Source: Streptomyces endocoffeicus
GTDB lineage: Bacteria > Actinomycetota > Actinomycetes > Streptomycetales > Streptomycetaceae
DNA: 64,000 bases
NCBI RefSeq assembly: GCF_016741935.1
Contig: NZ_JAERRG010000010.1
Span: 279,782-343,781 of the forward strand
Direction: 5' to 3'
The translations under genes and the position numbers were made by a program. Under the pieces are notes generated by a model, which was given only the letters and a program-made list of their open reading frames with translations, had not been told where the DNA came from and did not search any database. The number at the start of each line of letters is the position of its first letter. Position 1 is the stretch's first letter. This document shows positions 1-12,170 of this stretch, piece after piece.

Positions 1-4264
<4,264 letters not shown>

Positions 4265-4268
<4 letters not shown>

Positions 4269-4756
4269 CTACGAGCGTGTCCGAGAAGGCCGGAATCCTC
4301 ATCGTCGACGACATGGAGGAGAACCTGATCGCGCTGGAGGCCGTCCTCGGCCCGCTCGATCAGCAGCTCGTCCGCGCCCGCTCCGGCGAGGAGGCGCTGA
4401 AGGCGATGCTGCGGCAGGACTTCGCCGTCGTTCTGCTCGACGTACTGATGCCGGGCATGGACGGCTTCGAGACCGCCGCCAACATCAAGCGGCTCGACCA
4501 GACCAAGGACGTCCCGATCATCCTGCTGACCGGGACCGACGCCGACTCCGACTACGCCTACCGGGGCTATGCGATCGGCGCCGCCGACTTCCTCACCAAG
4601 CCCTTCGATCCCTGGCTGCTGCGGACGAAGGTCAATGTGTTCCTGGAGATGCACCACAAGAACCGCCGGCTCGAGGCGCGGACGGAGCAGCTGTCCGACC
4701 GGGTCGAGGAGCTGGAGCGCACGGTCGAGGGGCTGCGGAAGTACGTCGAGGAGTGA
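4265..4756 (+). CDS. Response regulator with C-terminal coiled coil, OsaB-like
   Basis: This 163-aa protein is a receiver domain: LIVDDMEENL supplies the acidic pair and VLLDVLMPGMDG the acceptor Asp near residue 59, followed by the conserved Thr (LLTG) and Lys (LTKPFDP). In place of a DNA-binding domain it has a charged helix from about residue 128 with heptad-like Leu/Val spacing. That suggests a protein-protein output, as reported for OsaB. The ATG overlaps the kinase stop codon (ATGA), so translation is coupled. Cognate signalling with the upstream hybrid kinase is inferred from this overlap and the matching architecture. Confidence 0.9.
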
Positions 4757-4764
4757 CCGGCCGG

Positions 4765-4836
4765 GGCCGGGGACCGGTCAGGACTCCACGGCTGTGACGG
4801 GGCCGGGGACCGGTCAGGGCTCCACGGCCGTGACGA
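4765..4836. repeat. Direct duplication of a gene 3' end (2 x 36 bp)
   Basis: Two adjacent 36-bp copies (4765-4800 and 4801-4836) differ at only a few positions. The right copy holds the last codons and the TGA (4814-4816, minus strand) of the adjacent gene. The left copy repeats those codons, a second in-register TGA and the same following bases. It lies between convergent genes. Confidence 0.9.
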
Positions 4837-5524
4837 GGACGGCCACCGTGGGCGGCTGGTCTCCCGGCGCCGGGGCGGTATCCGCCACCGCCGCTCGTAC
4901 CGCCCTCGCCACTTCCACGGCCCGGTGATCCGCCGCCACGGCCAGCTCGATCAGGATGTGCGCCCCCTCGATCCGCACGGCCCGGGGCGAGCCCAGCACC
5001 GGCGCGAGCCGGGCGACGCCGGGCACGGAGGCGGCGGCGTGGGCGACGGCCCCGGTGGCGGGGTCGGGGCCGTGGTCCGGGCTCTTGGTCCGGTGGGGCC
5101 GCGGGGTCTCCGGGGGCGGGGCCGGGAGCTCGTCCAGCACCTCCGTCACCCGTATGTCCACCGCCTCCACCAGCAGGCCGAGCCGGTCCGTCGCCGCGTC
5201 GAGCAGTACGCCGCGCAGCCGGTCCGCCGTCACCGGAATCGGCTCCTCCAGCGTCGCCCCGCACTCCGCCGCGATGCGCAGAGGCCCCGGCGGCAGTGCG
5301 CTCGGCGGAGGCGGAACCGCGGGCGTCCCGGCGGCGCCGGGGTCGACGGGCCCGATCCGCAGCGCTCCCAGGTGTGCGCCGGGGACCTCGGCGGCGGCCC
5401 GCCCGAGCACGTCGCTCGCCGCGCGTTCGGTGATCCAGGAGCCGTCCTCCCGCTCGCCAAGGGGCAGCAGCCGACCGATCCGCAATTGCTCCCTTACGGT
5501 CTGCGCGAGCCGGTCCGTGACCAC
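4814..5524 (-). CDS. Conserved protein linked to Asp23 cluster, function unknown
   Basis: A 236-aa soluble protein with an Ala/Pro-rich middle and no membrane segment. The first 60 residues (RLAQTVREQLRIGRLLPLG, then SWITERAASDVL) and the last 80 (ATGAVAHAAASVPGVARL, then VRIEGAHILIELAVAADH) resemble alkaline-shock (Asp23-type) helices and strands, but I cannot assign a family firmly. Streptomyces homologues next to Asp23 genes sometimes carry a 'nucleopolyhedrovirus P10' label, which is not informative. It is divergent from the Asp23-AmaP genes, and I infer a role with them. The 3' end is duplicated just downstream. Confidence 0.75.
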   Translation of the reverse strand: MVTDRLAQTVREQLRIGRLLPLGEREDGSWITERAASDVLGRAAAEVPGAHLGALRIGPVDPGAAGTPAVPPPPSALPPGPLRIAAECGATLEEPIPVTADRLRGVLLDAATDRLGLLVEAVDIRVTEVLDELPAPPPETPRPHRTKSPDHGPDPATGAVAHAAASVPGVARLAPVLGSPRAVRIEGAHILIELAVAADHRAVEVARAVRAAVADTAPAPGDQPPTVAVLVTAVEP

Positions 5525-5695
5525 CGTGCCACCCCTTACGCCGTACGGACGTGAGCCCTACCGCTCTCAGCCTGCCGTATTGATCGCGCGAGTGCCGCAT
5601 CTCCGAAGCGGTTCGGGGAAGGCGCCTTTAAGGTGGCAATTAGAGCGAGCGGAAATCGCTTCCACCGCTCTTCGCCTCGGAAGGGACGATCGGTG

Positions 5696-6221
5696 ATGTC
5701 CGAGACCGCACCACGGAACCGACCCGAGAACCCCGCCACGGAACCCGCCGCCGGTACGCCCAAGACACTGGGCAACGGGCCCGGCATCGCCGCGGCAGCC
5801 GCCGCCACCGATCGGACCAGGCGGGGCGGAGGCGACCCGGCCGTGCGGGGGGCGCACCACCATCGCCGACGGCGTCGTCGAGAAGATCGCGGGAATGGCG
5901 GCCCGCGATGTGGTCGGCGTCCATGCGATGGGCGGAGGTCTCGCGCGTACCTTCGGAGTCGTACGGGACCGGGTGCCCGGCGGCCGGTCGGTCACCCGCG
6001 GGGTGAAGGCGGAGGTGGGGGAGGTACAGACGGCCCTCGACCTGGAGATCGTGGTGGACTACGGCGTCTCCATCGCCGATGTCGCACGGGCCGTACGGGA
6101 GAACGTGATCGCGGCGGTCGAGCGGATGACCGGCCTCGAGGTCGTCGAGGTCAATATCGCGGTCAGCGATGTGAAGTTGCCGGACGAGGAAGAGGAATCG
6201 CCGGAGCCGCGGCTCCAGTAG
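5696..6221 (+). pseudogene. Asp23/Gls24 alkaline-shock protein, frameshifted
   Basis: The start region (ATG 5696, preceded by GTG 5693) reads MSETAPRNRPENP in frame 2. The conserved Asp23 body (RTTIADGVVEKIAGMAARDV, then VGVHAMGGGLARTFG and VNIAVSDVKLPDEEEE) lies in frame 3. No start codon exists in frame 3 between the upstream TGA at 5694 and the late ATG at 5895, which would delete conserved residues. The frames join cleanly if one G is removed from the six-G run at 5847-5852, giving a normal protein of about 175 aa. Either the gene is broken or the sequence has one extra G. Asp23 proteins are membrane-associated envelope-stress factors anchored by AmaP, which is encoded 1.4 kb downstream. 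Confidence 0.8.
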
Positions 6222-6262
6222 GCCGGCAGCGGTTCCGGTCGGCTCCAGCGAAGGAGCACACG

Positions 6263-6454
6263 ATGAGCATGGCCGTGGTCGGGATGATCGCGGGAATGGC
6301 GCTGGCTTTCGCAGGTTACTTCGGTGGTTTCGGGGCCTTTCTGCTGGTGGCGGCGTTGGGAGCCGTCGGGTTCATCGTCGGCCGGTTCCTGGACGGTGAT
6401 CTGGAACCGGGCGACTTCTTCCGTTCCCGTGGCCGTGACGGACGGCCACGGTGA
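6263..6454 (+). CDS. Small membrane protein of Asp23 cluster
   Basis: A 63-aa protein with one or two hydrophobic segments (about residues 4-20 and 22-42, rich in Gly/Ala/Phe) and a basic tail ending RSRGRDGRPR. ATG 6263 is preceded by AAGGAG at 6251. Small proteins of this type usually sit between Asp23 genes in Streptomyces. It may act at the membrane with AmaP, but no function is known to me. Confidence 0.85.
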   Translation: MSMAVVGMIAGMALAFAGYFGGFGAFLLVAALGAVGFIVGRFLDGDLEPGDFFRSRGRDGRPR

Positions 6455-6481
6455 ACGCCATGACGACCGTAAGGACGTGCC

Positions 6482-6916
6482 GTGGTGGAGCCGGGTGAGC
6501 GGGGTGCGACGCGGATCGCGGACCGGGTCGTAGCGAAGATCGCCTCGCAGGCGGCACGGGAGGCGTTGCGGGGCGGTGGCGCCGCGGATGCCGGTGCGGA
6601 TGGCGGTGCGGATACGGATACGGATACCGGTGCGGGTGCCGATGAGGTCGCCCTCGCCGATGCCGTCGGCGCGCGGCCGTACGCGGTCGCCGCGGTGCGC
6701 GGGGGCGTCGCGCGCGTCCGGGTCGCCGTCGAGCTCGGCTATCCCTCGGACATCGGCGCGCACTGCGGTGCGGTGCGTCGCCAGGTGATCGAACGGGTAA
6801 GCGAGATGACGGGCATGGAGGTGCCCGAGGTCGCGGTGACGGTCGAACGGCTGCATGTGCCGCAGTGGGAGCGCCCGGAGCGCAGGGCGCGTCGGGGGAG
6901 GGACAGGGTGCGATGA
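6482..6916 (+). CDS. Second Asp23/Gls24-family protein
   Basis: A 144-aa protein from GTG 6482. The N-terminal part (TRIADRVVAKIASQAAREAL) and the C-terminal part (VARVRVAVELGYPSDIGAHC, VRRQVIERVSEMTGMEV) match the Asp23 fold. An Ala/Gly/Asp low-complexity insertion (about residues 32-52) is encoded by GGATAC-like hexamer repeats. The gene ends in an ATGA overlap with the DUF6286-like gene, which implies translational coupling. Confidence 0.85.
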   Translation: MVEPGERGATRIADRVVAKIASQAAREALRGGGAADAGADGGADTDTDTGAGADEVALADAVGARPYAVAAVRGGVARVRVAVELGYPSDIGAHCGAVRRQVIERVSEMTGMEVPEVAVTVERLHVPQWERPERRARRGRDRVR

Positions 6917-7605
6917 ACGCGGACCAGAAGATGCGTCAGTCCACCTCGGCGTCGGCGTACGGCGCGAGGGCGGGGACGGGGACGGGTATCGGCTCCGGCA
7001 CCGGGGACGGGGATCCGGCCGGGCGCGTCCGGCGCTTCTGGTCCGAGCGGCGGGTGCCGGCCGGCATCGTCGCCCTGGCCATCGCCGCCGTCAGCGGGCT
7101 GCTGCTGTACGACGTGGCGGCCGTGCGCTCGGGCCGGCGCGCCATGGGGTGGCGGGACTGGCTCGCCGATGAACTCGCCTCGCGCCCGCTGGACAACGCG
7201 TGGATCATGGGCGGTGCGGCGCTGCTGGCCGCGCTGGGGGTGTGGATGGTGATCCTCGCGATGGCGCCGGGGCTGCGAGGGCTGCTGCCGATGCGAGCGC
7301 CGGAGTCGGGGCCGGGGTCGGGTCCGGGGGCGGAAGCTGAGGCCCCCGTTCGAGCGGGAATCGACCGAACGTCGGCGGGGCTGGTGCTGCGGGACCGGGC
7401 GATGGAGGTGCCCGGTGTCCGGTCGGCCCGCGTGGACGTCGGCCGACGGCGGATCAGGGCCCGCGCGCTGGCCCACTTCCGCGACCTCGACGAGGTACGC
7501 GCGGATCTCGACGCCGCCCTCCACGAGGGCATCCGCCAACTCGGCCTGGCCCGGCCACCCGCCCTCTCCGTCCACGTACGGCGCTCCGCGAAGTCGAAGG
7601 GGTGA
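6913..7605 (+). CDS. DUF6286-like membrane protein of the AmaP cluster
   Basis: The 230-aa frame starts at ATG 6913, overlapping the previous stop by four bases. Two hydrophobic segments (about residues 46-66 and 96-116) are followed by a soluble C-terminal region with TSAGLVLRDRAMEVPGVRSA, resembling the Asp23-like C-terminal part of AmaP-type proteins. This arrangement is usual for the DUF6286 family in Streptomyces Asp23 operons. It is likely a second membrane anchor for the Asp23 proteins. Confidence 0.8.
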   Translation: MNADQKMRQSTSASAYGARAGTGTGIGSGTGDGDPAGRVRRFWSERRVPAGIVALAIAAVSGLLLYDVAAVRSGRRAMGWRDWLADELASRPLDNAWIMGGAALLAALGVWMVILAMAPGLRGLLPMRAPESGPGSGPGAEAEAPVRAGIDRTSAGLVLRDRAMEVPGVRSARVDVGRRRIRARALAHFRDLDEVRADLDAALHEGIRQLGLARPPALSVHVRRSAKSKG

Positions 7606-7612
7606 GCGCGCC

Positions 7613-8167
7613 ATGCTGAGTGTCGTCAACCGGGTGCTGCTCGGGCTCGTGGGTCTGGTGCTGGCCGCCGCGGGCGCGGTGGTCCTGACCGGGGGGCCGC
7701 CGTTCGACGGCCGCGCCGATGTGCTGCTCAGCCGGGCGGACCGCATGCGGTGGCGGGACACCGGATGGTGGTGGCCGGCCGTCATCGGGGCGCTGGCGGT
7801 GCTGTTCGTGCTCTCCCTGTGCTGGTTCCTGGTCCAACTGCGACGGCGTCGGCTCCAGGAAGTGCTCGTGGAGACGGGCGACGGCGAGGGCGCCCTGCTA
7901 CGCGGCCGCGCCCTGGAGGCCGCCCTCCTGTCGGACGCGGAGTCGCTGGACGGCGTGGAGCGCGCCCACGTCCTGCTACGGGGCCGCCGGACGACACCGG
8001 AGGCCCGGATGGGCTTGGCGCTGGACGCGCGGGCGGACCCGCTGTCGACTCTGGACGCGGTGCGAGCGGAGGCCCTGGAACGCGCCCGCACTTCGGCGGG
8101 CCTGGAAGCCCTCCCGGCGGAGGTGCGGCTGAGGGTGGCCCGGCACGGGGCGGAACGAGCACGCTGA
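7613..8167 (+). CDS. amaP: Alkaline-shock response membrane anchor AmaP
   Basis: A 184-aa protein from ATG 7613, seven bases after the previous stop. It has an N-terminal membrane segment (VVNRVLLGLVGLVLAAAGAV) and a second one (VIGALAVLFVLSLCWFLVQL), then a basic RRRR stretch and a soluble domain with LRGRALEAALLSDAESL. This matches AmaP, which tethers Asp23 to the membrane in Gram-positive bacteria. It is the last gene of the cluster. The position and the two Asp23 genes support the assignment. Confidence 0.85.
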   Translation: MLSVVNRVLLGLVGLVLAAAGAVVLTGGPPFDGRADVLLSRADRMRWRDTGWWWPAVIGALAVLFVLSLCWFLVQLRRRRLQEVLVETGDGEGALLRGRALEAALLSDAESLDGVERAHVLLRGRRTTPEARMGLALDARADPLSTLDAVRAEALERARTSAGLEALPAEVRLRVARHGAERAR

Positions 8168-8280
8168 CGGCTGTGGCCGCCGGAGGCGAACACGGGCCGC
8201 GCTTGGCGTCCGGCCGTGCTGTGCAGTGTCGTGCCCGTGCCGTGTCATGCCCAGGTCCGTGGACCCACCCCCACGCCCCC

Positions 8281-9036
8281 TCAGATGTTGTGGAGGGCCC
8301 CGCCGTCCACCGGAAGCATCAGCCCGGTCAGATACGACGCCGCGGGCGAGAGCAGGAACGCCGCGGCCTTGCCGAATTCCTCGGGCGTCCCGTACCGGCG
8401 CAGCGGAATCGCCGCCGCGTTCCGCTCCCGCGAGGCCTCCGCGTCGCCGGAGAGGGCGTCGAGCTCGCGCACCCGGTCGGTGTCGATGCGGGCCGGGAGG
8501 AGGCCCACGACGCGGATGCCGCGGGGGCCGACCTCGAGGGAGAGGGACTTGGCGAAGCCCGCGAGGCCGGGGCGCAGGCCGTTGGAGACGGTGAGGCCGG
8601 GGATGGGCTCGCGGACGGAGCCGGAGAGGACGAAGCCGATCACGCCCCCGGAGGGGAGCTGTTCCGCGGCGGCGCGGGCGAGGCGGACGGCGCCGAGGAA
8701 GACGGAGTCGAAGGCGGTCTGCCACTGGGCGTCGGTGATGTCGGCGGTCAGCCCGGCCGGGGGGCCGCCGACGCTGATGAGGACGCCGTCGAAGCCGCCG
8801 AAGCGCTCCCGGGCGGTGGCGATGAGGCGGGCCGCCACCTCGGGGTCGGCGTTGTCGGCGGCGACCCCGGCCGCGTTCGGCCCGAGGTCGGCGGCGACGG
8901 CGGCCGCCGTATCGGCGTCACGGCCGGTGATGACGGTCTTCGCACCGTCGGCGATCAGCTCACGGGCGGCCGCGAGCCCCAGCCCGCGGGTGGCTCCGGT
9001 GACGATGTACACCCGGTCTTTGAGTCCAAGATCCAT
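8281..9036 (-). CDS. SDR-family oxidoreductase, divergent active site
   Basis: A 251-aa Rossmann protein with the cofactor motif TGATRGLGLA near the N-terminus and a C-terminal LPVDGG. Where classical SDRs have Tyr-x3-Lys the sequence reads LTVSNGLRPGLAGFAKSLS: both Tyr and Lys of the canonical spacing are absent, with Ser-Asn and Arg in their place. This is a known divergent subgroup of '3-oxoacyl-ACP reductase-like' SDRs. Its ATG lies five bases beyond the stop of the GH15 gene, so the two form an operon. The substrate is unknown. Confidence 0.85.
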   Translation of the reverse strand: MDLGLKDRVYIVTGATRGLGLAAARELIADGAKTVITGRDADTAAAVAADLGPNAAGVAADNADPEVAARLIATARERFGGFDGVLISVGGPPAGLTADITDAQWQTAFDSVFLGAVRLARAAAEQLPSGGVIGFVLSGSVREPIPGLTVSNGLRPGLAGFAKSLSLEVGPRGIRVVGLLPARIDTDRVRELDALSGDAEASRERNAAAIPLRRYGTPEEFGKAAAFLLSPAASYLTGLMLPVDGGALHNI

Positions 9037-9040
9037 GGGG

Positions 9041-10822
9041 TCAGTCTGCCCTGGGCCGTTCCGCGAGGGTGAGGGCGGTCCCCACCAGTCCGATGTGGCT
9101 GAACGCCTGCGGGAAGTTGCCGAGCTGCCGGCCGGTCGCCGGGTCGTACTCCTCGGCGAGCAGCCCGACGTCGTTGCGGAGCGCGAGGAGGCGTTCGAAG
9201 AGGGCCAGGGCGTCCTTGTGGCGGCCGGCCAGCTGGAGGGCGTCGGCGAGCCAGAAGGAGCAGGCGAGGAAGGCGCCCTCGGAGCCGGGGAGGCCGTCCA
9301 CGCCGCCGTCGGTGGTGTAGCGGCGGATCAGGCCGTCCTCGCTGAGCTCGCGGCGGACCGCGTCGATGGTGCCGAGGACGCGGGGGTCGGTGGCGGGGAG
9401 GAAGCCCAGGCGCGGGATGAGCAGGGTCGCGGCGTCGAGTTCGGCCGAGCCGTAGGACTGGGTGAAGGTGGACCGCTCGGGGTCGTAGCCCTTCTCGCAG
9501 ACCTCGCGGTGGACGGCGTCGCGCATCGCGCGCCACCGGTTCGCGTCCCCGCCCAGCCGGGGGTCGGCCTCCATCGCGCGGACGGCGCGGTCCGCGGCCA
9601 CCCAGGCCATGACCTTGGAGTGGACGAAGTGGCGGCGGGGCCCGCGGACCTCCCACAGCCCCTCGTCGGGGTCGCGCCAGGCGGACTCCAGGAAGTCCAT
9701 CAGCGCGGTCTGGATCTTCCAGGCGTGCGGTTCGGCGGGCAGCCCGGAGGCGCGGGCGAGGTGGAGGGTGTCGAGCACCTCGCCGTAGATGTCGAGCTGG
9801 CGCTGGTCGACCGCGTCGTTGCCGACCCGGACCGGGGTCGAGCGCTCGTACCCCTCCAGCCAGGTCAGCTCCTGTTCATGGACCCGGCGCTCGCCCGCCA
9901 GGCCGTACATGATCTGCAGCTCGGCCGGGTCGCCGGCGATCGCCCGCAGCAGCCAGTCGCGCCAGGCGACGGCCTCCTCGTGGTAGCCGGCGCGGAGCAG
10001 GGCGTTCAGGGTGAGCGTGGAGTCGCGCAGCCAGCAGTAGCGGTAGTCCCAGTTGCGGACCCCGCCCGGCCGCTCGGGCAGCGAGGTGGTGGGGGCCGCG
10101 ACGATGCCGCCGCTCGGGGCGTAGGTGAGCGCCTTGAGGGTGATCAGGGAGCGCATGACGGCGTCCCGGTACGGGCCCTCGTAGCGGCAGCGGGCGGCCC
10201 AGCCGCGCCAGTCCTCCAGGCTGGTCCGGAGGGAGTGGTACGGGTCGATGAGCCGGGGGCGGGGCTCGTGGGAGGGGTGCCAGGTGAGTACGAAGGCCAC
10301 CCGGTCCCCGGCCGAGACGGTGAACTCGGAGCGGGTGCTGAAGTCCTCGCCGTAGGTGCGGACCTCGGGCTCCGAGCGCAGCCATACGGAGTCCGGCCCG
10401 GCGATCGCGATCCGGTGGCCGTCGGTGCGGCGCATCCAGGGGACGACCCGCCCGTAGTCGAAGCGGAGCCGCAGGACGCCGAGCATCTCGACGCTGCCGG
10501 AGACGCCCTCGACGATGCGCACGACGTCGGGGGCGCGGTCGCGCTGCGGCATGAAGTCGATGACCTTGACCGTGCCCGTCTCCGTCTCCCAGACCGACTC
10601 CAGGACGAGGGAGTCGTCGAGGTAGCCGCGGCGGGTGCAGGCGCCCGCGCCCTTGGGGGCGAGCCGCCAGTGGCCGTTGTCGCGGTCGCCGAGGAGCGCG
10701 GCGAAGCAGGCGGGGGAGTCGAAGCGGGGCAGGCACAGCCAGTCGATCGAGCCATGGCGGCTGATCAGTGCCGCCGTCTGGTGGTCACCGATGAGGGCGT
10801 AGTCGTCGATGTGCTGGGCCAT
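9041..10822 (-). CDS. Glycoside hydrolase family 15 protein
   Basis: This 593-aa cytoplasmic protein (no signal peptide) has the GH15 N-terminal region (IDDYALIGDHQTAALISRHG, then IDWLCLPRFDSPACFAALLG). It also has the (alpha/alpha)6-barrel motifs RNWDYRYCWLRDS, YGLAGERRVHEQEL and VDQRQLDIYGE. The family contains glucoamylases and actinobacterial trehalases that split alpha-glucosidic bonds. Cytoplasmic actinomycete members are often trehalases, but the substrate cannot be read here. It is followed five bases later by the SDR gene. A promoter should lie in 10823-10986, where I see no gene. Confidence 0.9.
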   Translation of the reverse strand: MAQHIDDYALIGDHQTAALISRHGSIDWLCLPRFDSPACFAALLGDRDNGHWRLAPKGAGACTRRGYLDDSLVLESVWETETGTVKVIDFMPQRDRAPDVVRIVEGVSGSVEMLGVLRLRFDYGRVVPWMRRTDGHRIAIAGPDSVWLRSEPEVRTYGEDFSTRSEFTVSAGDRVAFVLTWHPSHEPRPRLIDPYHSLRTSLEDWRGWAARCRYEGPYRDAVMRSLITLKALTYAPSGGIVAAPTTSLPERPGGVRNWDYRYCWLRDSTLTLNALLRAGYHEEAVAWRDWLLRAIAGDPAELQIMYGLAGERRVHEQELTWLEGYERSTPVRVGNDAVDQRQLDIYGEVLDTLHLARASGLPAEPHAWKIQTALMDFLESAWRDPDEGLWEVRGPRRHFVHSKVMAWVAADRAVRAMEADPRLGGDANRWRAMRDAVHREVCEKGYDPERSTFTQSYGSAELDAATLLIPRLGFLPATDPRVLGTIDAVRRELSEDGLIRRYTTDGGVDGLPGSEGAFLACSFWLADALQLAGRHKDALALFERLLALRNDVGLLAEEYDPATGRQLGNFPQAFSHIGLVGTALTLAERPRAD

Positions 10823-10986
10823 GTCCGGGCGCCTTCCCGGGGAAGCGGTTCCTAGACCCTGCCCGGCCGAGATCCGCTGGGCGAGGGCCTACGGGGTGTC
10901 CGGCGGGCCACGCGGCGGAGCCGCATATCGTCCACGACGCTGCCGCGGACGATCGACGGCAGGTCAGGGCGCTTCCAGCGGAGCGC

Positions 10987-11796
10987 TCAGTCCGCCGCGG
11001 CCGTGGCGGGGACCTTCTCCGGTGTGGCCGCCGCCTTCGCGGCCTCGGCGACGCGGTCCCGGCGCTCGCGGCGGGCCAGTACGAACCAGCCGATGGGCAC
11101 ACCGGCGGAGAACAGCCACCACTGGACGGCGTACGCCATATGCGGGCCGATGTCGCTGTGGTTGGGCGCGGCCACCGGCTGGGGCTGCTTGCCGCCCTTG
11201 GGGGAGGACGAGGTGAGCTCGATGTAGCCGCCGAGGACGGGCCGGGACAGCGCCTTCGCCTGCTGCTCGCTGTTGATCAGCGAGACCTGGCGGGGTGGCA
11301 GCCCCTGCTTGTCCTTGATACCGCTGTTGCCGGTGGTCTCGTCGGCCTTCAGCCGGCCGGTGACGGTGACCTTGCCGGAGGGGGCGGCGGGGACCCTGGG
11401 GAACTTGGTGAGGTCCGTGCCCGCCGGGATCCAGCCCCGGTTGACCAGCACCGCGCGGTCGTCCCGGAGCAGCATGGGGGTGAGCACGAAGTAGCCGATG
11501 GACTGCTCGTCGGAGCCGGTGCGCTGGCGGACGACGACCTCATGGGCGGTGTCATAGGTGCCGGTGGCGGTCACCGTGCGCCAGGTGTCGTCGCGGGGGA
11601 CCGTACGGCCGGGGGCGGTGAACTTCTCGACGGCCACGGCCGGGGCGTCGAGGTTGTCCCCGATCAGCTGGTTCTGCGCGACCCGGTGTTCATGGCGGTG
11701 CAGCTGCCAGAAACCCAGCCTGATCATCGTCGGGATCAGGGCCAGGGCCACGAGTGTGAGGATCACCCACTGCCGGGTCAACAGGAAGCGGTACAC
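10987..11796 (-). CDS. SURF1-family cytochrome oxidase assembly protein
   Basis: A 269-aa protein. GTG at 11796 gives MYRFLLTRQW followed by an N-terminal membrane helix (VILTLVALALIPTMIRLGFW) and the SURF1 signature WQLHRHEHR. A large extracytoplasmic domain contains VLVNRGWIPAG, and a second membrane helix near the C-terminus (MAYAVQWWLFSAGVPIGWFV) is followed by a basic Ala-rich tail. SURF1 helps insert haem a into cytochrome c oxidase subunit I. The upstream zinc protein gene is separated from it by a strong hairpin. Confidence 0.9.
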   Translation of the reverse strand: MYRFLLTRQWVILTLVALALIPTMIRLGFWQLHRHEHRVAQNQLIGDNLDAPAVAVEKFTAPGRTVPRDDTWRTVTATGTYDTAHEVVVRQRTGSDEQSIGYFVLTPMLLRDDRAVLVNRGWIPAGTDLTKFPRVPAAPSGKVTVTGRLKADETTGNSGIKDKQGLPPRQVSLINSEQQAKALSRPVLGGYIELTSSSPKGGKQPQPVAAPNHSDIGPHMAYAVQWWLFSAGVPIGWFVLARRERRDRVAEAAKAAATPEKVPATAAAD

Positions 11797-11813
11797 ATCG
11801 TTGACCCTACTCG

Positions 11814-11861
11814 GCGTGGATTGTCCCTCGGCCGCTGGGGGCGCCCCAGGACAATCCACGC
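11814..11861 (-). terminator. Nested hairpin between zinc-protein and SURF1 genes
   Basis: GCGTGGATTGTCC (11814-11826) pairs perfectly with GGACAATCCACGC (11849-11861), and a second CTGGGG/CCCCAG stem lies inside. It sits 13 bases after the zinc-protein stop and 18 bases before the SURF1 start on the minus strand. It probably terminates the upstream message or attenuates SURF1 expression. No T-run follows. Confidence 0.7.
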
Positions 11862-11873
11862 AGGTGGCCGGGT

Positions 11874-12107
11874 TCACACATGGTCGACGATGCCCACCTT
11901 CCCTTCCGCCCGCGCGCAGTGCGCACAGCAGTAGAAGTGGCCGTCGGCCTCCACGCCCTGCCCGATGATCTGGGCCCGGCAGTGCTCGCAAATGGGCGCC
12001 ATGCGGTGGATGGCGCACTGGAAACAGTCGAAGACGTGCACATTGCCCTGTGCGTGCACTTCGAATGTCATCCGGTAGTCGTTTCCGCAGACCTCACAAC
12101 GTGCCAT
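11874..12107 (-). CDS. Small cysteine-rich zinc-binding protein
   Basis: A 77-aa protein with several paired cysteines: CEVC near the N-terminus, CFQC, CEHC and CCAHC, plus several His. This predicts two zinc-ribbon-like knuckles. It is conserved in Streptomyces as a hypothetical protein, and I know no function for it. It lies 64 bases downstream of the exonuclease gene on the same strand and could share its transcript. Confidence 0.8.
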   Translation of the reverse strand: MARCEVCGNDYRMTFEVHAQGNVHVFDCFQCAIHRMAPICEHCRAQIIGQGVEADGHFYCCAHCARAEGKVGIVDHV

Positions 12108-12170
12108 GCGCCTCAGCGTGCGGGGCCGCGCGGTGGCGGGCGAGCGGCGGGCGGGCGCGTCGCGCCGACT

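Noticed and set aside
6482..6916. Frameshift in the second Asp23 gene
   Set aside because: The low-complexity insertion looked suspicious, but the frame is open and conserved on both sides.
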